Positions 12,731-23,697 of a stretch of DNA of 64,000 nt are shown piece after piece. Below the pieces are notes generated by a model, which worked only from the letters and a program-made list of their open reading frames with translations, had not been told where the DNA came from and did not search any database. Both the position numbers and the translations under genes were made by a program. Origin of the DNA: Liolophura sinensis (taxonomy: Eukaryota; Mollusca; Polyplacophora; Chitonida; Chitonidae); contig NC_088305.1 in NCBI RefSeq assembly GCF_032854445.1, positions 13,459,606-13,523,605 of the forward strand, given 5' to 3'. How positions within the stretch are numbered: the stretch's first letter is position 1; each line of letters starts with the position of its first letter.

Positions 12731-12948
12731 TTTTATTTATTTATTTATTTATTTCATTGGAGTTTTACCGTCACTTATGCGACGGCGGCTGCATTATAGT
12801 TGGAGGAAACCGGGCAGAGCCCGAGGGAAACCCAAAACCATCCTCAACATCACTTGGACTTGAACTCACAGCGACTGCATTGATTGAGAGACTACTGGGT
12901 CATTGCAGTGCGTTAACACGGTAACCACGAGACCAGAGAAGCTCCTCA
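12731..12948 (-). mobile_element. SINE family A, diverged
   Basis: Minus-strand copy with a (TTTA)n tail at the left. GAGGAAACCGGGCAGAGCCC and GACTTGAACTCACAGCGACT give the core and B-box complement. The right edge (CCAGAGAAGCTCC) is a degenerate version of the head. An internal deletion is visible in the core. Confidence 0.82.
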
Positions 12949-13269
12949 GGGAAATATATTAATTAGTCGAGGTTATTTCGTGTAATAAAATAAAACACAT
13001 TATGTGTGTGAAAAGGCTGCAGTTTTGGGGGAACATATGACTGAACCCTTTAGTGCTGCCCACATAGGAATTATGGTGCTTGTGAAAAGTGACATGGTCG
13101 CACTATGCATAGTAACTTAATCCCTTTCTAGCTAAGGCGTTAACAGCCTGACTGAAAGCTAAATATTATGCTCCAACACGAACCACCATAAAAATGGTCA
13201 ATGCGTGCAAATTTCATGTCTATTAGTTAGGTGTTATCAATTCGTCATTTTGACTGAAAATACAAAGAT

Positions 13270-13378
13270 TTTTGGGTCGCCGGGTTTCCTCTCGACATAA
13301 TGCTGACTGCCGACGTATAAGTGAAACATTCTTGAGTGGGGCGTAAGATACCAAAAAAATAAATAAGTAAGTAAATTT
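13270..13378 (+). mobile_element. SINE family A, 3' fragment
   Basis: CGCCGGGTTTCCTC, ATAATGCTGACTGCCGACG, TATAAGTGAAACATTCTTGA, then an AATAAATAAGTAAG tail. It is 5' truncated. Confidence 0.82.
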
Positions 13379-13534
13379 TGGGGTCTGAGAGATGCAATGG
13401 CCATTTAGTTAAGGCTGTGTACGTGCATAATATTCTGAAAAGAAAAATTAACGTGTGATGTTTAAGGAGATTTAAAAACTTCATAACACAGATAAGAATA
13501 TACACTCCTAGGGTAAAGAATTTTCCTCTTCAGG

Positions 13535-13660
13535 GGGCTGTTTCTTAAAGGGTCGTAACGTTATGCCGGTCGTAACTACCAAGGTAGCATATGCCGTCAG
13601 TATGCGACGTCATGGTGATTAGGACGTCGTAACATTAACGTCCTCTTTCAGAAACAGCCC
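13535..13660. mobile_element. Short inverted-repeat element (MITE-like)
   Basis: Left end GGGCTGTTTCTTAAAGGGTC matches the reverse complement of the right end (GGGCTGTTTCTGAAAGAGGA) with few differences. The 126-bp body continues partly palindromic (CGTAACGTTA versus TAACATTAACG). It has no coding capacity. The target-site duplication is unclear, so the transposon class is left open. Confidence 0.65.
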
Positions 13661-13768
13661 ACAGAGGAACAGAATGCTTTATTTTATTGGCATTTGTATC
13701 GACTATATCTGTTTGCTTCGATGGGAAACCAGTGCGGCTGACTGGCGTGTGTTGGTTTTATCTTACCG

Positions 13769-14176
13769 TTGTTATATTGTGGGGCCCCTCGGGCTCTGCT
13801 CGGCTTCCTCCCATCATCATACTGGCCCACCAGGGTCAATTTTGGGTTAAGTCACACCTAAGACTTTAAAAGAGGAAGATACACTTGGCGTTCAGCATGA
13901 AGGGGATAGTGCAACAACTGGTTGAGCCGTATCAGCATAATGGCCCGAGCGGGGCGGCATACTTGACATTGGTAAGTCGTCTCAGTGAAGCAGCACTAGA
14001 TAAAAGAGCGGTAGAAATCCGCCCTGCAACAAGAAGATACATTACATGCACTCTAAGGATTCACTGACTGAAAAATTGTTAAGTACGACGTTAAACCCCA
14101 AGCACGCATTCATACTGGTCGTCGTATAAGTGAAATATTTTTGAGTGCGGCGTAAAACACTAATAAAATAAATACA
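13769..14176 (+). mobile_element. SINE family A fragment split by a nested SINE B
   Basis: Family A core sequence (GGGCTCTGCTCGGCTTCCTC, then CATACTGGCC) stops at 13827. It resumes at 14111 with CATACTGGTC and the TATAAGTGAAATATTTTTG tail. The repeated CATACTGGYC is the target-site duplication of the inserted family B element at 13828-14110. Confidence 0.85.
13828..14110 (+). mobile_element. SINE family B, 5' truncated, nested in SINE A
   Basis: Starts within the B head (CAGGGTCAATTTTGGGT), then AAAAGAGGAAG, GGCGTTCAGCATGAAGGGG, GATAAAAGAGCGGTAGAAAT, and the GTACGACGTTAAACCCCAAG tail. It is flanked by CATACTGGCC and CATACTGGTC. The open frame through it at 13885-14067 is not a gene. Confidence 0.88.
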
Positions 14177-14439
14177 GTACTGTTTTGAGTCCATATCATC
14201 AATGTCGATCTGACCACGTAAACTTGGACAGAGAGTATCTGAAATGATATTATGACAAAAGTTAAAAGGTAATCTTTGTGGAACCTTGAAATAAGCCAAT
14301 AAATGTTTTTCGTACACGGTCTCATTCTTCTCTTAGATTCCATTGTGGAGATTTTCTGAAACTGTGGCATATGCCCTTTCCTATTTCCTCAGTTGATAGA
14401 TTCCTGATCCATGACATGTCATTTGATATTCTTGTAAAT

Positions 14440-14930
14440 ATTTGTTTATTCACTTGATTAGTCCTTGTTCAAGAGGGGACGTTTTTGTGGGTGAAAGGAA
14501 ACCATAATAGGGATAAACCACCGACTTTTGACAAGCTTCGCTTAGCGCATTAATATTGCCACCAGGACTCCACAGTTGGTTAGAGCCTCTCACCAATGTG
14601 GTCGCTGTGAGTTCAAGTCCAGCTCATGCTGGCTTCCACTCCGGCCGTAAGTTAGAAGGTCTGCAGCAACCTGCGGATGGTCGTGGGTTTCCCCCGGGCT
14701 CCTCCCGGTTTCCGCCCACCATAATGCTAGCGGCGGTCGTACAAGTGAAATATTCTTGAGTACAGCGTAAAACACCAATCAAATAAAGAATCAAATAAAC
14801 CAGGACTCCACAAGCTGTGCGATCAGGAAAATCTACAAATTGCCTTCCCACGACTGGGTTTGAATCCGCGCCACGTATGTTCCAGCGATTTTGTGCAAAT
14901 AGCTTCAACCAGGTCAATCACTGCATGGGC
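14440..14930 (-). mobile_element. SINE family C, interrupted by SINE A
   Basis: The left part (14440-14574) holds the tail and the AAACCACCGACTTTTGACAA block. The right part (14813-14930) holds CTGGGTTTGAATCCGCGCC, a tRNA-type B box. The same block order occurs at 54590-54865. The interruption is a family A SINE with 14-bp duplications, so the two parts are one older element. Confidence 0.7.
14561..14812 (+). mobile_element. SINE family A, 5' truncated, with 14-bp target-site duplication
   Basis: The element at 14575-14798 is flanked by perfect ACCAGGACTCCACA at 14561-14574 and 14799-14812. It starts mid-head (GTTGGTTAG) and lacks about 27 bases of the head compared with full-length copies. 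The core and AATCAAATAAAG tail are intact. It lies inside a family C element. Confidence 0.92.
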
Positions 14931-15810
14931 CCAGCCCTTATTTACTATAGATTATTATTGACAATTATTGGTAACCTGCAGACAGCTGTGAGGTCAGGAA
15001 TCAGTCGTGTGTCCGATGCCATCGTGATGACATGGCAAAATGTTAATGTTCCACATGTAGTCAAATATACTTACATCATTCTAAACCAGCATTACGCAGA
15101 TGACAAACGAAATAGCGCTTCAGCGCCTCATTGTGAGTCTAATCTTTTCACATGTAACAAGTTCCGGTAAATAGTGTTGTCATTTTGGGATTCATGTCTA
15201 GAAAAAGTATTGCAGCGTCGATTGTTGACTTAGATTTCACATTTTTTTTTGTTGTGGGGAACAATATATATATATCAATCGTTAGCATATATTATGTGAA
15301 TTTATACTATTATAAATGCCATTAGAAGATCAGTGCGCTTGTAAAAAGTGTGCCAACCCATACATAATATCATGAACATGGATTCAGTTCTTTGGCTTTA
15401 CTTTAGATATAGAAAAGGGTGTTATACAGTTATATTTTTATTGGTTTCCATGTGAGATTTTTGATATAAAAATGTGCCTCATGCAACTAAGCAAATACAA
15501 AGCGGGGAAGGAAGTGTGAGGATTGGCCGCCGGTCAGGGCTGGCATGTAAATTGTGTCACTGTAAACAACGTTTGGCACCATGGCATGTACATGATTAAG
15601 AAAAATTCAAATATAATAGATTGCATTCCAACCATTAAATCACACAAGGAATGGGTTCAGCTCCAATATTGGACAGGGAATTTTTCAGTTGTTCCATGCT
15701 TCCATTCTTCCATTGTGGCTACAAGTTCTTAATTGTACTCGCTGGCGTGGTTTTAGATAAAGTTTCCTCGACTCCTTTTGTTTTCCACCAATATGGCAAG
15801 CATATATATG
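14931..15810. other. No recognisable gene
   Basis: AT-rich with short unrecognised frames. A (TA)n stretch lies near 15266-15275. Nothing else was identified. Confidence 0.4.
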
Positions 15811-15958
15811 CAATGAACTTTTGAAAGCTCGTCAGTAATTCGCCAAAGGTCGGTCGGGTTAGTCCTGCCGGCACTCAGTCACACATAAAACTGATCGCCA
15901 TGGAATAAGTGAAAAAATCTTAAATGTGGCATTAAACAGCAGCGAAACCAATGAATAG
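15811..15958 (+). mobile_element. SINE family C, 3' part
   Basis: GAAAGCTCGTCAGTAATTCG, CCAAAGGTCGGTCGGGTT, ACATAAAACTGATCGCCATG, AATAAGTGAAAAAATCTTAA and GGCATTAAACAGCAG match the C tail seen at 17855, 23590 and 50700. Confidence 0.75.
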
Positions 15959-17854
15959 ATTAATTAGAATAGAAGTATGCCAAGACGGAATATAGTTCAC
16001 ACTCAGTCACTTTGAGAACGTCTGGGTGACTAGAGTCTATTATGATATAAAAAAAGCTGTTAAAACGTTGTGCGACAAAAAAAAATAGAAAAAAGAAAAG
16101 AAGTAAACCCACACCTGTCCAATCGTTCAGAAGAAAGGCCTGCCAGCGAAATGTTTGGTTTTGATAAGGGCTGTTGTTTGCTGGGTGTATGCGAATTAAG
16201 CCTTCATATACGTCTAATAAGATCACAGTACACTTTTAGGGAAAGGGGTTCTTGGAAGGTTCTTTACGAATACAAGGGGTTCTACGCAGTAGTACCCGAA
16301 TGAGGGAAATTTAGGGTTCTTTGTGATGATTAAACTCATTTGAAGGGGTGCTACAAAGATTCCATGATGCCTTGCACCAAAGATTGCTTCAGGGTTTCAT
16401 AAGCCGTTTTTCCTAACATTGTATAAGCATACTCATTACCGGTACCTTATTTATTAGTTCCGTTGCAGATTTAAGTGTGTAAAAAGGATTTATTTCTTTG
16501 TTTTGTTCCTTGTTTTTGGTTTTATAGGTTTTTGATGTGGTGTACAAATGTAGTATAAAACATGATTAAAACTTTGCCTGGCATTACATCGCTTTGGAAT
16601 TTATTCGGATTTGCTTTCTGATTTGGCATGCGAAAAACATTTAACAAAGTACAAAGCTTTCCATGTTTGGTATCTCTCTTGCCAATCCACCCTAAATCTG
16701 ATAACGTCACTCCTTTCCGTGTCGAGGATCTATCTGTATTTTTGACGGTTGATATATTAAAATCAGCCAATGAATGATGGGCAAAATACGTGAGATGTCC
16801 ACCGTAAGGGTTTACATTATTTGTTCCATTTCTCACCGTGAGTGAAGAAATGCGTTGAAAATTTACCTCATACAATTTCTAAGCCTTGACGGCTTATATT
16901 AGATAACACTCATAGTTGTCCTTCGGATCGAATGTCTGTGTTGACTATATATACATACAGATTTTCAAAAAGACAGCATACATATACAAACAAATCTTAG
17001 ATTATTGTTTATTAATAGTAAAAATTAGCACTATAGCACTAATTTTATACAAGGTTTTGATTTTCGCCACTAACGTTACCACTAACCTCACACGTTATTT
17101 TTCGCATTTCGTATCTGAATAGACTCGGACAATTCGAGTTAAAAATAATTGTTGAAAAGTACTGCTCGGTGTGTTTGTTTATCCTCGTATACCCGGCCAG
17201 GCTAGCTGATGATCTACGTCATTCAACCGCCTCCTTGTCAAAACGCCCCAGGGATGGAGCGCTGTATAATGAGGCAGTAGCACCGTATGTATGGTGACCC
17301 GCTTTCTAGAGGCGTCTGCAATAACCCCCGGATTACTGTCTAACCCAGAGTAGCAAAGTTTCCTCTATCCCCACCTTTCCCAGAGCACCACGATCCCATG
17401 AATTACATGTCATGTTTAACAAGCTCTAACTAGACACTCAGCGCATGTAGGCCTCCCACTTAATACCTCCTGTAAACAATACAACCTCGCCTACCGACGC
17501 ACGCGCCGATCAAGGATCAAAGGCGCTTCCGGCAGGTAAATTGTGAATGAGCGGATTACTGAATTAATGCGACCTAAAAATAACGCCTAAATACATGTAT
17601 TGTATAAGAATGACTATTTTATTATCTTCTTTTTTTCGATTTTATTACCAATCACGCCCCGCTGCTGTAAAAATTTTGAAGAGATTAGCTGAACATACAG
17701 AATGGAATCATCAAAAGCGAATGGATTTTACGCCATGTATTAACATAATTTCAACATTTCTCTCTTGTGTGTATGCATGTGGCCATTTGAGTTTAAAGTT
17801 CGTTTAAAACCTCTTGTCTTCCACATGTGAGGTCTCAGTAAACTCTGTACACTT
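15959..17854. other. No recognisable gene
   Basis: A cluster of GGTTCTT/GGGTTCT motifs lies at about 16240-16400 without a fixed period. Open frames at 16070-16303 (+) and 16522-16875 (-) are not recognised. No SINE is seen. Confidence 0.4.
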
Positions 17855-17995
17855 TGGAAAGTTCATCAGTAACTTGCCAAATGTCGGAGGTTTACCTCGA
17901 GCCCGCCGGTTTCCTTCCCCCTCCTTAAAACTGACCTCCACTGTGCAGACAAAAATTTTAATATGGCGCTTAACAGTGAAATAAATAAATAAACA
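17855..17995 (+). mobile_element. SINE family C, 3' part
   Basis: GGAAAGTTCATCAGTAACTT, GCCAAATGTCGGAGGTTTAC, TTAAAACTGACCTCCA and GGCGCTTAACAGTGAAATAA with an (AAAT)n tail. It is 5' truncated. Confidence 0.78.
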
Positions 17996-18004
17996 TGTAA
18001 CTCT

Positions 18005-19410
18005 ATCCCAGTAAACATATATTATGTAATAACGTATAAAACCTTGTTACGGAGTAAAAATGCTTGGTAGCGTAACAGTATTGGAGGGAAAATGGGTTGA
18101 GTACATTGTAACAGCACTTAAGGGATTATGTATCGACGTCGGAGTAAATATATTCTATGTAATAGCTTATAAGGGTTTCTTTGTGTAGCAGTATCGGAGT
18201 AAAGATATGTTATGTATCAGCATATAATGATTGGATTGTGTAACATTATCGGAGTAAAGATATGTTATGTAACAGAATGTAAGGGTTTAATTATGTAGCA
18301 ATATTGGTGCAAATATACCCTATGTTACAACACGTAAGGGTTTGATTGTGTATCAGTATTTGAGTAAAGATAAGTTATGTAACAGACTATAAAGATTTGA
18401 TTGTGTAGCAGTATCGGAGTAAAGATATATTATGTAACAGCACGTAAGGATTTGATTACATAGCGATATCGGAGCAAATACACCGTAGGTTATGTAGCAG
18501 CATGTAAGGGTTTGGTTATATAGCGATAGCGGAGCAAGTATACTGTAGGTTATGTAGCAGCATGTAAGGGTTTGATTATATAGCGATATCGGAGCAAATA
18601 CACCGTAGGTTATGTAGCAGCATGTAAGGGTTTGGTTATATAGCGATAGCGGAGCAAGTATACTGTAGGTTATGTAGCAGCATGTAAGGGTTTAATTATA
18701 TAGCGATAGCGGAGCAAATATACTATAGGTTATGTAGCAGCATGTAAGGGTTGGATTATATAGCGATAGCGGAGCAAATATACAGTAGGTTATGTAGCAG
18801 CAATCAAGGGTTTGATTATATAGCGATATCGGAGCAAATATACTGTAGGTTATGTAGCAGCATGTCAGGGTTTAATTATATAGCGATATCGGAGCAAATA
18901 TACTGTAGGATATGTAGCAGCATGTAAGGGTTTAATTATATAGCAATATCGGAGCAAATATGCTGTAGTTTATGTAGCAGCATGTAAGGGTTGTATTATA
19001 TAGCGATATCGGAGCAAATATACTGTAGGTTATGTAGCAGCATGTAAGGGTTTGATTATATAGCGATATCGGAGCAAATATACGTAATGTAACAGTCCAT
19101 CAGGGCTTGATTATGTATCAGGGACCTCCGTGGCTCAGTTGCTTAGCGCGCTAGCGCAGAGTAATGACCCAGGAGCTTCTCACCAATGCGGTCGTTGTGA
19201 GTTCAAGTCCAGCTCATGCTGGCTTCCTCTTCAGCTTTACGTGGGAGGGTCTTGCAGCAACCTGCGGATGGTCATCGGTTTCCACCGGTTTCCCACCATA
19301 ATGCTGGCCGCTGTCGAATAAGTGAAATATTCTTGAGTACGGCGTAAAACACCGATCAAATAAATAAATAAATTGATTATGTAGCAATATCGGAGCAAAG
19401 ATACATCATC
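18005..19410 (+). repeat. 60-bp minisatellite with SINE insertion
   Basis: Unit: GGAGCAAATATACTGTAGGT, TATGTAGCAGCATGTAAGGG, TTTGATTATATAGCGATATC. Spacing is exactly 60 bp through 18481-19080, with degenerate units of about 58-62 bp before it. The 60-base blocks at 18481 and 18601 are identical while the neighbouring blocks differ, showing a 120-bp higher-order duplication. The array resumes after a family A SINE at 19121-19372. Confidence 0.92.
19107..19386 (+). mobile_element. SINE family A, full length, inserted in the 60-bp array
   Basis: The element at 19121-19372 has head GGGACCTCCGTGGCTCAGTT, GCGCGCTAGCGCAG, B box GAGTTCAAGTCC, the core, and an (AAAT)n tail. Flanks TTGATTATGTATCA (19107-19120) and TTGATTATGTAGCA (19373-19386) are a 14-bp duplication of the array unit with one mismatch. 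Confidence 0.92.
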
Positions 19411-20913
19411 ATCTGTTGATATTTGAAGGCAGCGTGATTTACAGGCAACTCATGTTAATCCTTACAACGTAAAGCCCCAAAAGTACATACAAGATTATCA
19501 ACAAGACAATAATTTATAAGTTTGTAAGTCCATGGTTTTAGAATCTGATGCCAGCAATAGCAAATTTGACGTGGATCAGCAAGGAGAGACAACTTTCACG
19601 TGTTTTACCTCCACATGTGCTATCATTTTGTGGACATAATGGCTTTTGCAAACACTCTTATTATTGTGCATAGTTTAGGATAAGACCTTCGGAACTTTAT
19701 TTCCGTCATACATAATAATAAGGCTATGTATACTTCAGGGCTTTTTTCATGGCTTTGAAGCCTTCCAAAGACGGCTAAGTGATAATATATCTTCGTGAAT
19801 TAACTATGGGATGCACAACCATCAAATAAAAATCAAACGAGGGAGCAATTTGATTCATGTCAGTAGTCTGATTGAGGCGTTATTCGCTCGCTTCGCCTGG
19901 AGTTTTGGAAGCATGTATATTTATATTGTAAAACGATCTTTTTGGATGTCCATGTGACTGGACCTCCATGCTGTGATTCCTAGAATTCAACAATTGAGAA
20001 AAGCCAAATGTCGTTAGTTGGTTATAAAAAAGGGCTTGCCACACACAACTGGAGTTGCGGACGAATGTCGGTCAGTGGGGTAGAGCGATCTCTCCTCACG
20101 AACTGGCCCCGGTGTCAAGCACGGTTTTACGTGAGGCTGCCGTGCCAAGGATAAGACTCTTTTCCGCCACTCACCTAATTACAAACTCGCCAGCCCTTTG
20201 ATGTCGCCTGTATTTCTACACAAATGTACGATATTTCTGGAACAGAACTAGTCCGTCGCACTTCTAAGCCTGTGGTCTGGCTCATGCCGGGCGGGAGGAC
20301 ACAAGATATTATGGAGTCGTTACATTAGTCGGCGCTAAATATAGTCAGCAAGTTTGTTAAGGACTTGGAGGGCTAAACCTACCCATAGCTTTTAACTCTG
20401 GATTTCTTGGCGTCAATACCTAATCATTGTTCTGTGGACGAACCAGTCCCGAAAAGTACCATGCAAAATCAAACAAATAACCAAATAAGTGAAGAAATGG
20501 GTTTAAAATCAAATGAAATAAATAAATAAATAAATAAATAAATACATACATATTCTCAAGCGACTTATTCATTCATTCAATCTATCAATCATTTCCATTT
20601 TCGTGTATTCCTTTTTTTTCATTCGCCCCGGCGTTTGTTCCTTTCTTCAATCTGATTCATTCTGTTGAATCGTCAGTCATTCGGTCATTGAATGAATGTT
20701 TCAGTCAGCCAGTCATCACACAGTCAGTCGATCCTTCAGCTAACCTTTAGATTCACAATATACTCCGTCACTCAGTTATGACACTAATTTACGTTACCAT
20801 TTGATCAAATTGGCAATGAATCTATAAAAAACATCTTCGTTTTCGTAAGTAAACTGATCATGCAGAAATCCAACTATTTGATGGACTCAGACCTATATAT
20901 CTACAAACAAAAC
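19411..20913. other. No recognisable gene
   Basis: A TATA-like TTATAAAAAAGG is near 20021, followed by a short ATG frame of 29 codons from 20065 that I do not recognise. CGGTCAGTGGGGTAGAGCG (20069-20087) resembles a tRNA A box but lacks a convincing partner. (AAAT)n lies at about 20516-20543 and ATTC/GTCA-rich simple sequence at about 20560-20740. Confidence 0.4.
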
Positions 20914-21069
20914 ATACAATAACACTAACCTGTGGATGGTCGTGTGTTTCCCCCGGGCTCTGCCCGGTTTCCTCCCACCATAATGCTGGCCGCCGTCGTA
21001 TAAGTGAAATATTCTTGAGTACGACGTAAAACACCAATCAAATAAATAAATAAATAAATACAAGAACAC
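20914..21069 (+). mobile_element. SINE family A, 3' part with target-site duplication
   Basis: 5'-truncated copy (20926-21057) starting CTAACCTGTGGATGGTCGTG, with a well-preserved core and tail. Flanks ATACAATAACAC (20914-20925) and ATACAAGAACAC (21058-21069) are a 12-bp duplication with one mismatch. Confidence 0.88.
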
Positions 21070-21879
21070 TGAGACATATCTATAGATAATCCATTTTATC
21101 ATCAATTAATTAGTCAATCTAAAAGTCAATCAGTCAGTCCGGTGAGTTCTTTATTCATTCGTTACCGATTACGAACAAAAAGACTGCTCAGTGTGTTTCT
21201 GGACGTCCCGTCATTGCCGTTACGCTGATCGTGGAGCTATGATTGCGTTAACCTGACTGGGTCATATTGACGATTTTTCTGGCACGTTGCCAAGACTTGT
21301 CTCGAACACTCTGTCTATGACTCACCTCTTCTATTTGTCTCTATTCCAAACATTGCATTAGTTTAACCCAATCTTCCTTCCAGTGATATCTCTCTTTTTT
21401 TTACCCTGCCTTACACAGAAACCAACTTGTCATTTACTCCTAAAATCTCGACAAAAACTGACATAGATGCCAGACGGCAGATGGAAAACTGGATGAATAA
21501 CAGGCACAGGGAATAAAACATTATCGGATTTGCTGCCAACGTTCAATATAAATAGGAAACAAAAACATTTTTACATTGAATTGCCTCAACCAAGATGCAT
21601 GTGCTATAGACTTTTAATATCATTTTTGACCTTGAATCTATGTCTGCACTTTTTGTAACTTATTACAAGTTCCACACATTAATACGAAATAAATGTTGAA
21701 GACGATATTTATCTGAACATTTTCAAGGCACATTTGTCTGCATTATTGCAAATGTGATTTTTAAATTTATCATTTATTGCATTTGTCAAAACCATTACCG
21801 GTCTCAATTTATTTCACTGAATTTTAAAAGCCGTCTCTCTTGCTTTGCATGAATCAGTTTTAAAGTTTAGTATTATTCG
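21070..21879. other. No recognisable gene
   Basis: Unremarkable non-coding sequence. I see no repeat or gene. Confidence 0.4.
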
Positions 21880-22075
21880 TAGTTTTTATTGATTTATTTA
21901 TTTAATTGGTGTTTTACACCTGACTCAAGAATATTTCACTTATACGACGACGGTCAGCATTATGGTGGGAGGAAACCGGGTAGAGCCCGGAGGAAACCCA
22001 CGACCATCCGCAGGTTGCTGGCAGACCGTCCCACGTAAGGCCGGAGAAAAAGCCTGCATGATCATAGTTTTTAAT
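21880..22075 (-). mobile_element. SINE family A, 3' part with target-site duplication
   Basis: Minus-strand copy with (TTTA) tail, ACTCAAGAATATTTCACTTA and GGAGGAAACCGGGTAGAGCC, truncated at the right after GGCCGGAGAAAAAGCC. TAGTTTTTATT at 21880-21890 and ATAGTTTTTAAT at 22064-22075 look like the duplication. Confidence 0.85.
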
Positions 22076-22835
22076 CCTGGCCATTAGGGAACGTACCACG
22101 TACTACACTTATCACGTAAGAAATTTGCACTACCAGGGATGTTCACGTACTGAAAACACCCTAGGTTCACAAAGTTTCAACACTCTTCGCCGGCCGAGTT
22201 CTCTAAGACACTGCTGCTCGTGTGTTTTATATTCGTCTCCACTAACTGACGCGTTTATAACAGATAAATAACTAATAAATAACTAAACAAAAAGATATAA
22301 ATCATGACGCTAGGAGACATTTCAATTTCACACAATATGGCAAAAAGTCAAAGTCTGTCTATGTTGTGTACGCCTGTAGTGCAGGGAAACGTCCAAGCAT
22401 GAAAACAAAGAAAATATGTATTGATCCGTTAGCCTATCAGTCAATGAGCTTGCCGTCTACTATGTACACGACCTTCTAGACAATACGTGTTCTGCCCCAC
22501 TGACCAATTGTCTACTTGGCACCTACCCCATCGGTATAAGATGCGGGTCACAGCTCTACAACTTGCCTTGCTGTCATCTCACCCTGTCGTTTCAAAGTCT
22601 TATATCAGACGCCATCACTACGACGTCAGCGTACTAGTATCATTGTGCCACAATATTTCTGAATTATTGTATCTAACACAGCTTTGTTATTTGTTTGTTG
22701 GATTTTTTTCAATACCATACACAAGCATGTTTACGTTATTAGGATTCAGGCTCGTGTTTCACAAAGTAAAGTTTGGCTCTTGACTTAGTAAGTTCTGCTT
22801 ATAATAACGATTGGAGTTTTGTAGTATATTGCATT
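22076..22835. other. No recognisable gene
   Basis: An ATG frame at 22487-22783 (+, 98 codons) is not recognised as any protein family and has no supporting splice or promoter context. Confidence 0.35.
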
Positions 22836-23060
22836 CAAGAGCCTCCGTGGCCTAGTGATTAGCGTACTAATGCAGCACAATAACTCCGAATTCTCTCACC
22901 AGTTTGATCGCTGTAAGTTCAAGCCCAGCTCATATTGGCTTTTTCACCGGACGTGCGTGGGAAAATCTTCCAGCAAGCTGAGGATGGGTGTTGTTCCCCT
23001 GGGTTCTTCCCTCCACAAGGCCGCCGCCGTACAAGTGACTGTATATTTTGGTTATCCTAC
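22836..23060 (+). mobile_element. SINE family A, diverged full-length copy
   Basis: Head GAGCCTCCGTGGCCTAGTGA, TTAGCGTACTAATGCAGCAC, CTCACCAGTTTGATCGCTG, TTCAAGCCCAGCTCATATTG, then a degraded core and CCGCCGTACAAGTGA. The tail is altered (GTATATTTTGG). Confidence 0.8.
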
Positions 23061-23589
23061 AATACAATCAAGAATTAGAATCTTGAAATATCTTCTGAAC
23101 TAAAACAGGGTAGCCCAACCTGCTGGGGCTGTATTTGAACATACGTCGACATTAGGGATGTGATTGTTTGTTTGGTGGGCGATTGACATCTTTTATGAAT
23201 GAGTCGGCGTAGGCCCTCGTAAATTATCATAAGCGATATAAGTGTATCAAGTGACTGGACTAACATAGTACCGGTAAATGAAAGATTGAATTATGAAGAC
23301 ATGAAGATAGAGGCAATGATATGCTCAAACCTGGCATGCACTATTCCAGTGTTGTGTTACGACAACCTGGTAAGTGGGGTATGGCTGAATGAGAGAGCCT
23401 TTCAAAAGCTGGGACAAATGATGAGCAGGTTCAAAACCGGCCTTGGGCAGGGAATTTGTCGTTTTTTTCTTTTTTCCACTTGTTCACAGACCTTTGGTGA
23501 CAACAAGTGCACGATGACGCCCGTGTGGCAAGTTGCACTCTCTAACGTTTGTTGAAGATAACTTGCCTTGTACAAATGCGATGTGCATA

Positions 23590-23697
23590 CCTGCCAAAGG
23601 TCGCTGGGCGCTACGGTTTCCTTCAGCATAAAACTGACCGCTATTGCATAAGTAAAATTTGAGTACAGCGTGAACAATAGTCAAATAAATAAACAGG
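23590..23697 (+). mobile_element. SINE family C, 3' part
   Basis: CCTGCCAAAGGTCGCTGGGC, GCATAAAACTGACCGCTATT, GCATAAGTAAAATTTGAGTA and a GTCAAATAAATAAAC tail. The preceding bases to 23061 hold no recognised gene. Confidence 0.75.

Noticed and set aside
16230-16400. Cluster of GGTTCTT motifs
   Set aside because: No fixed period or inverted termini could be established by eye.
20069-20140. tRNA-like A box CGGTCAGTGGGGTAGAGCG
   Set aside because: No convincing B box or fold follows; could be an old SINE head, but not enough to annotate.
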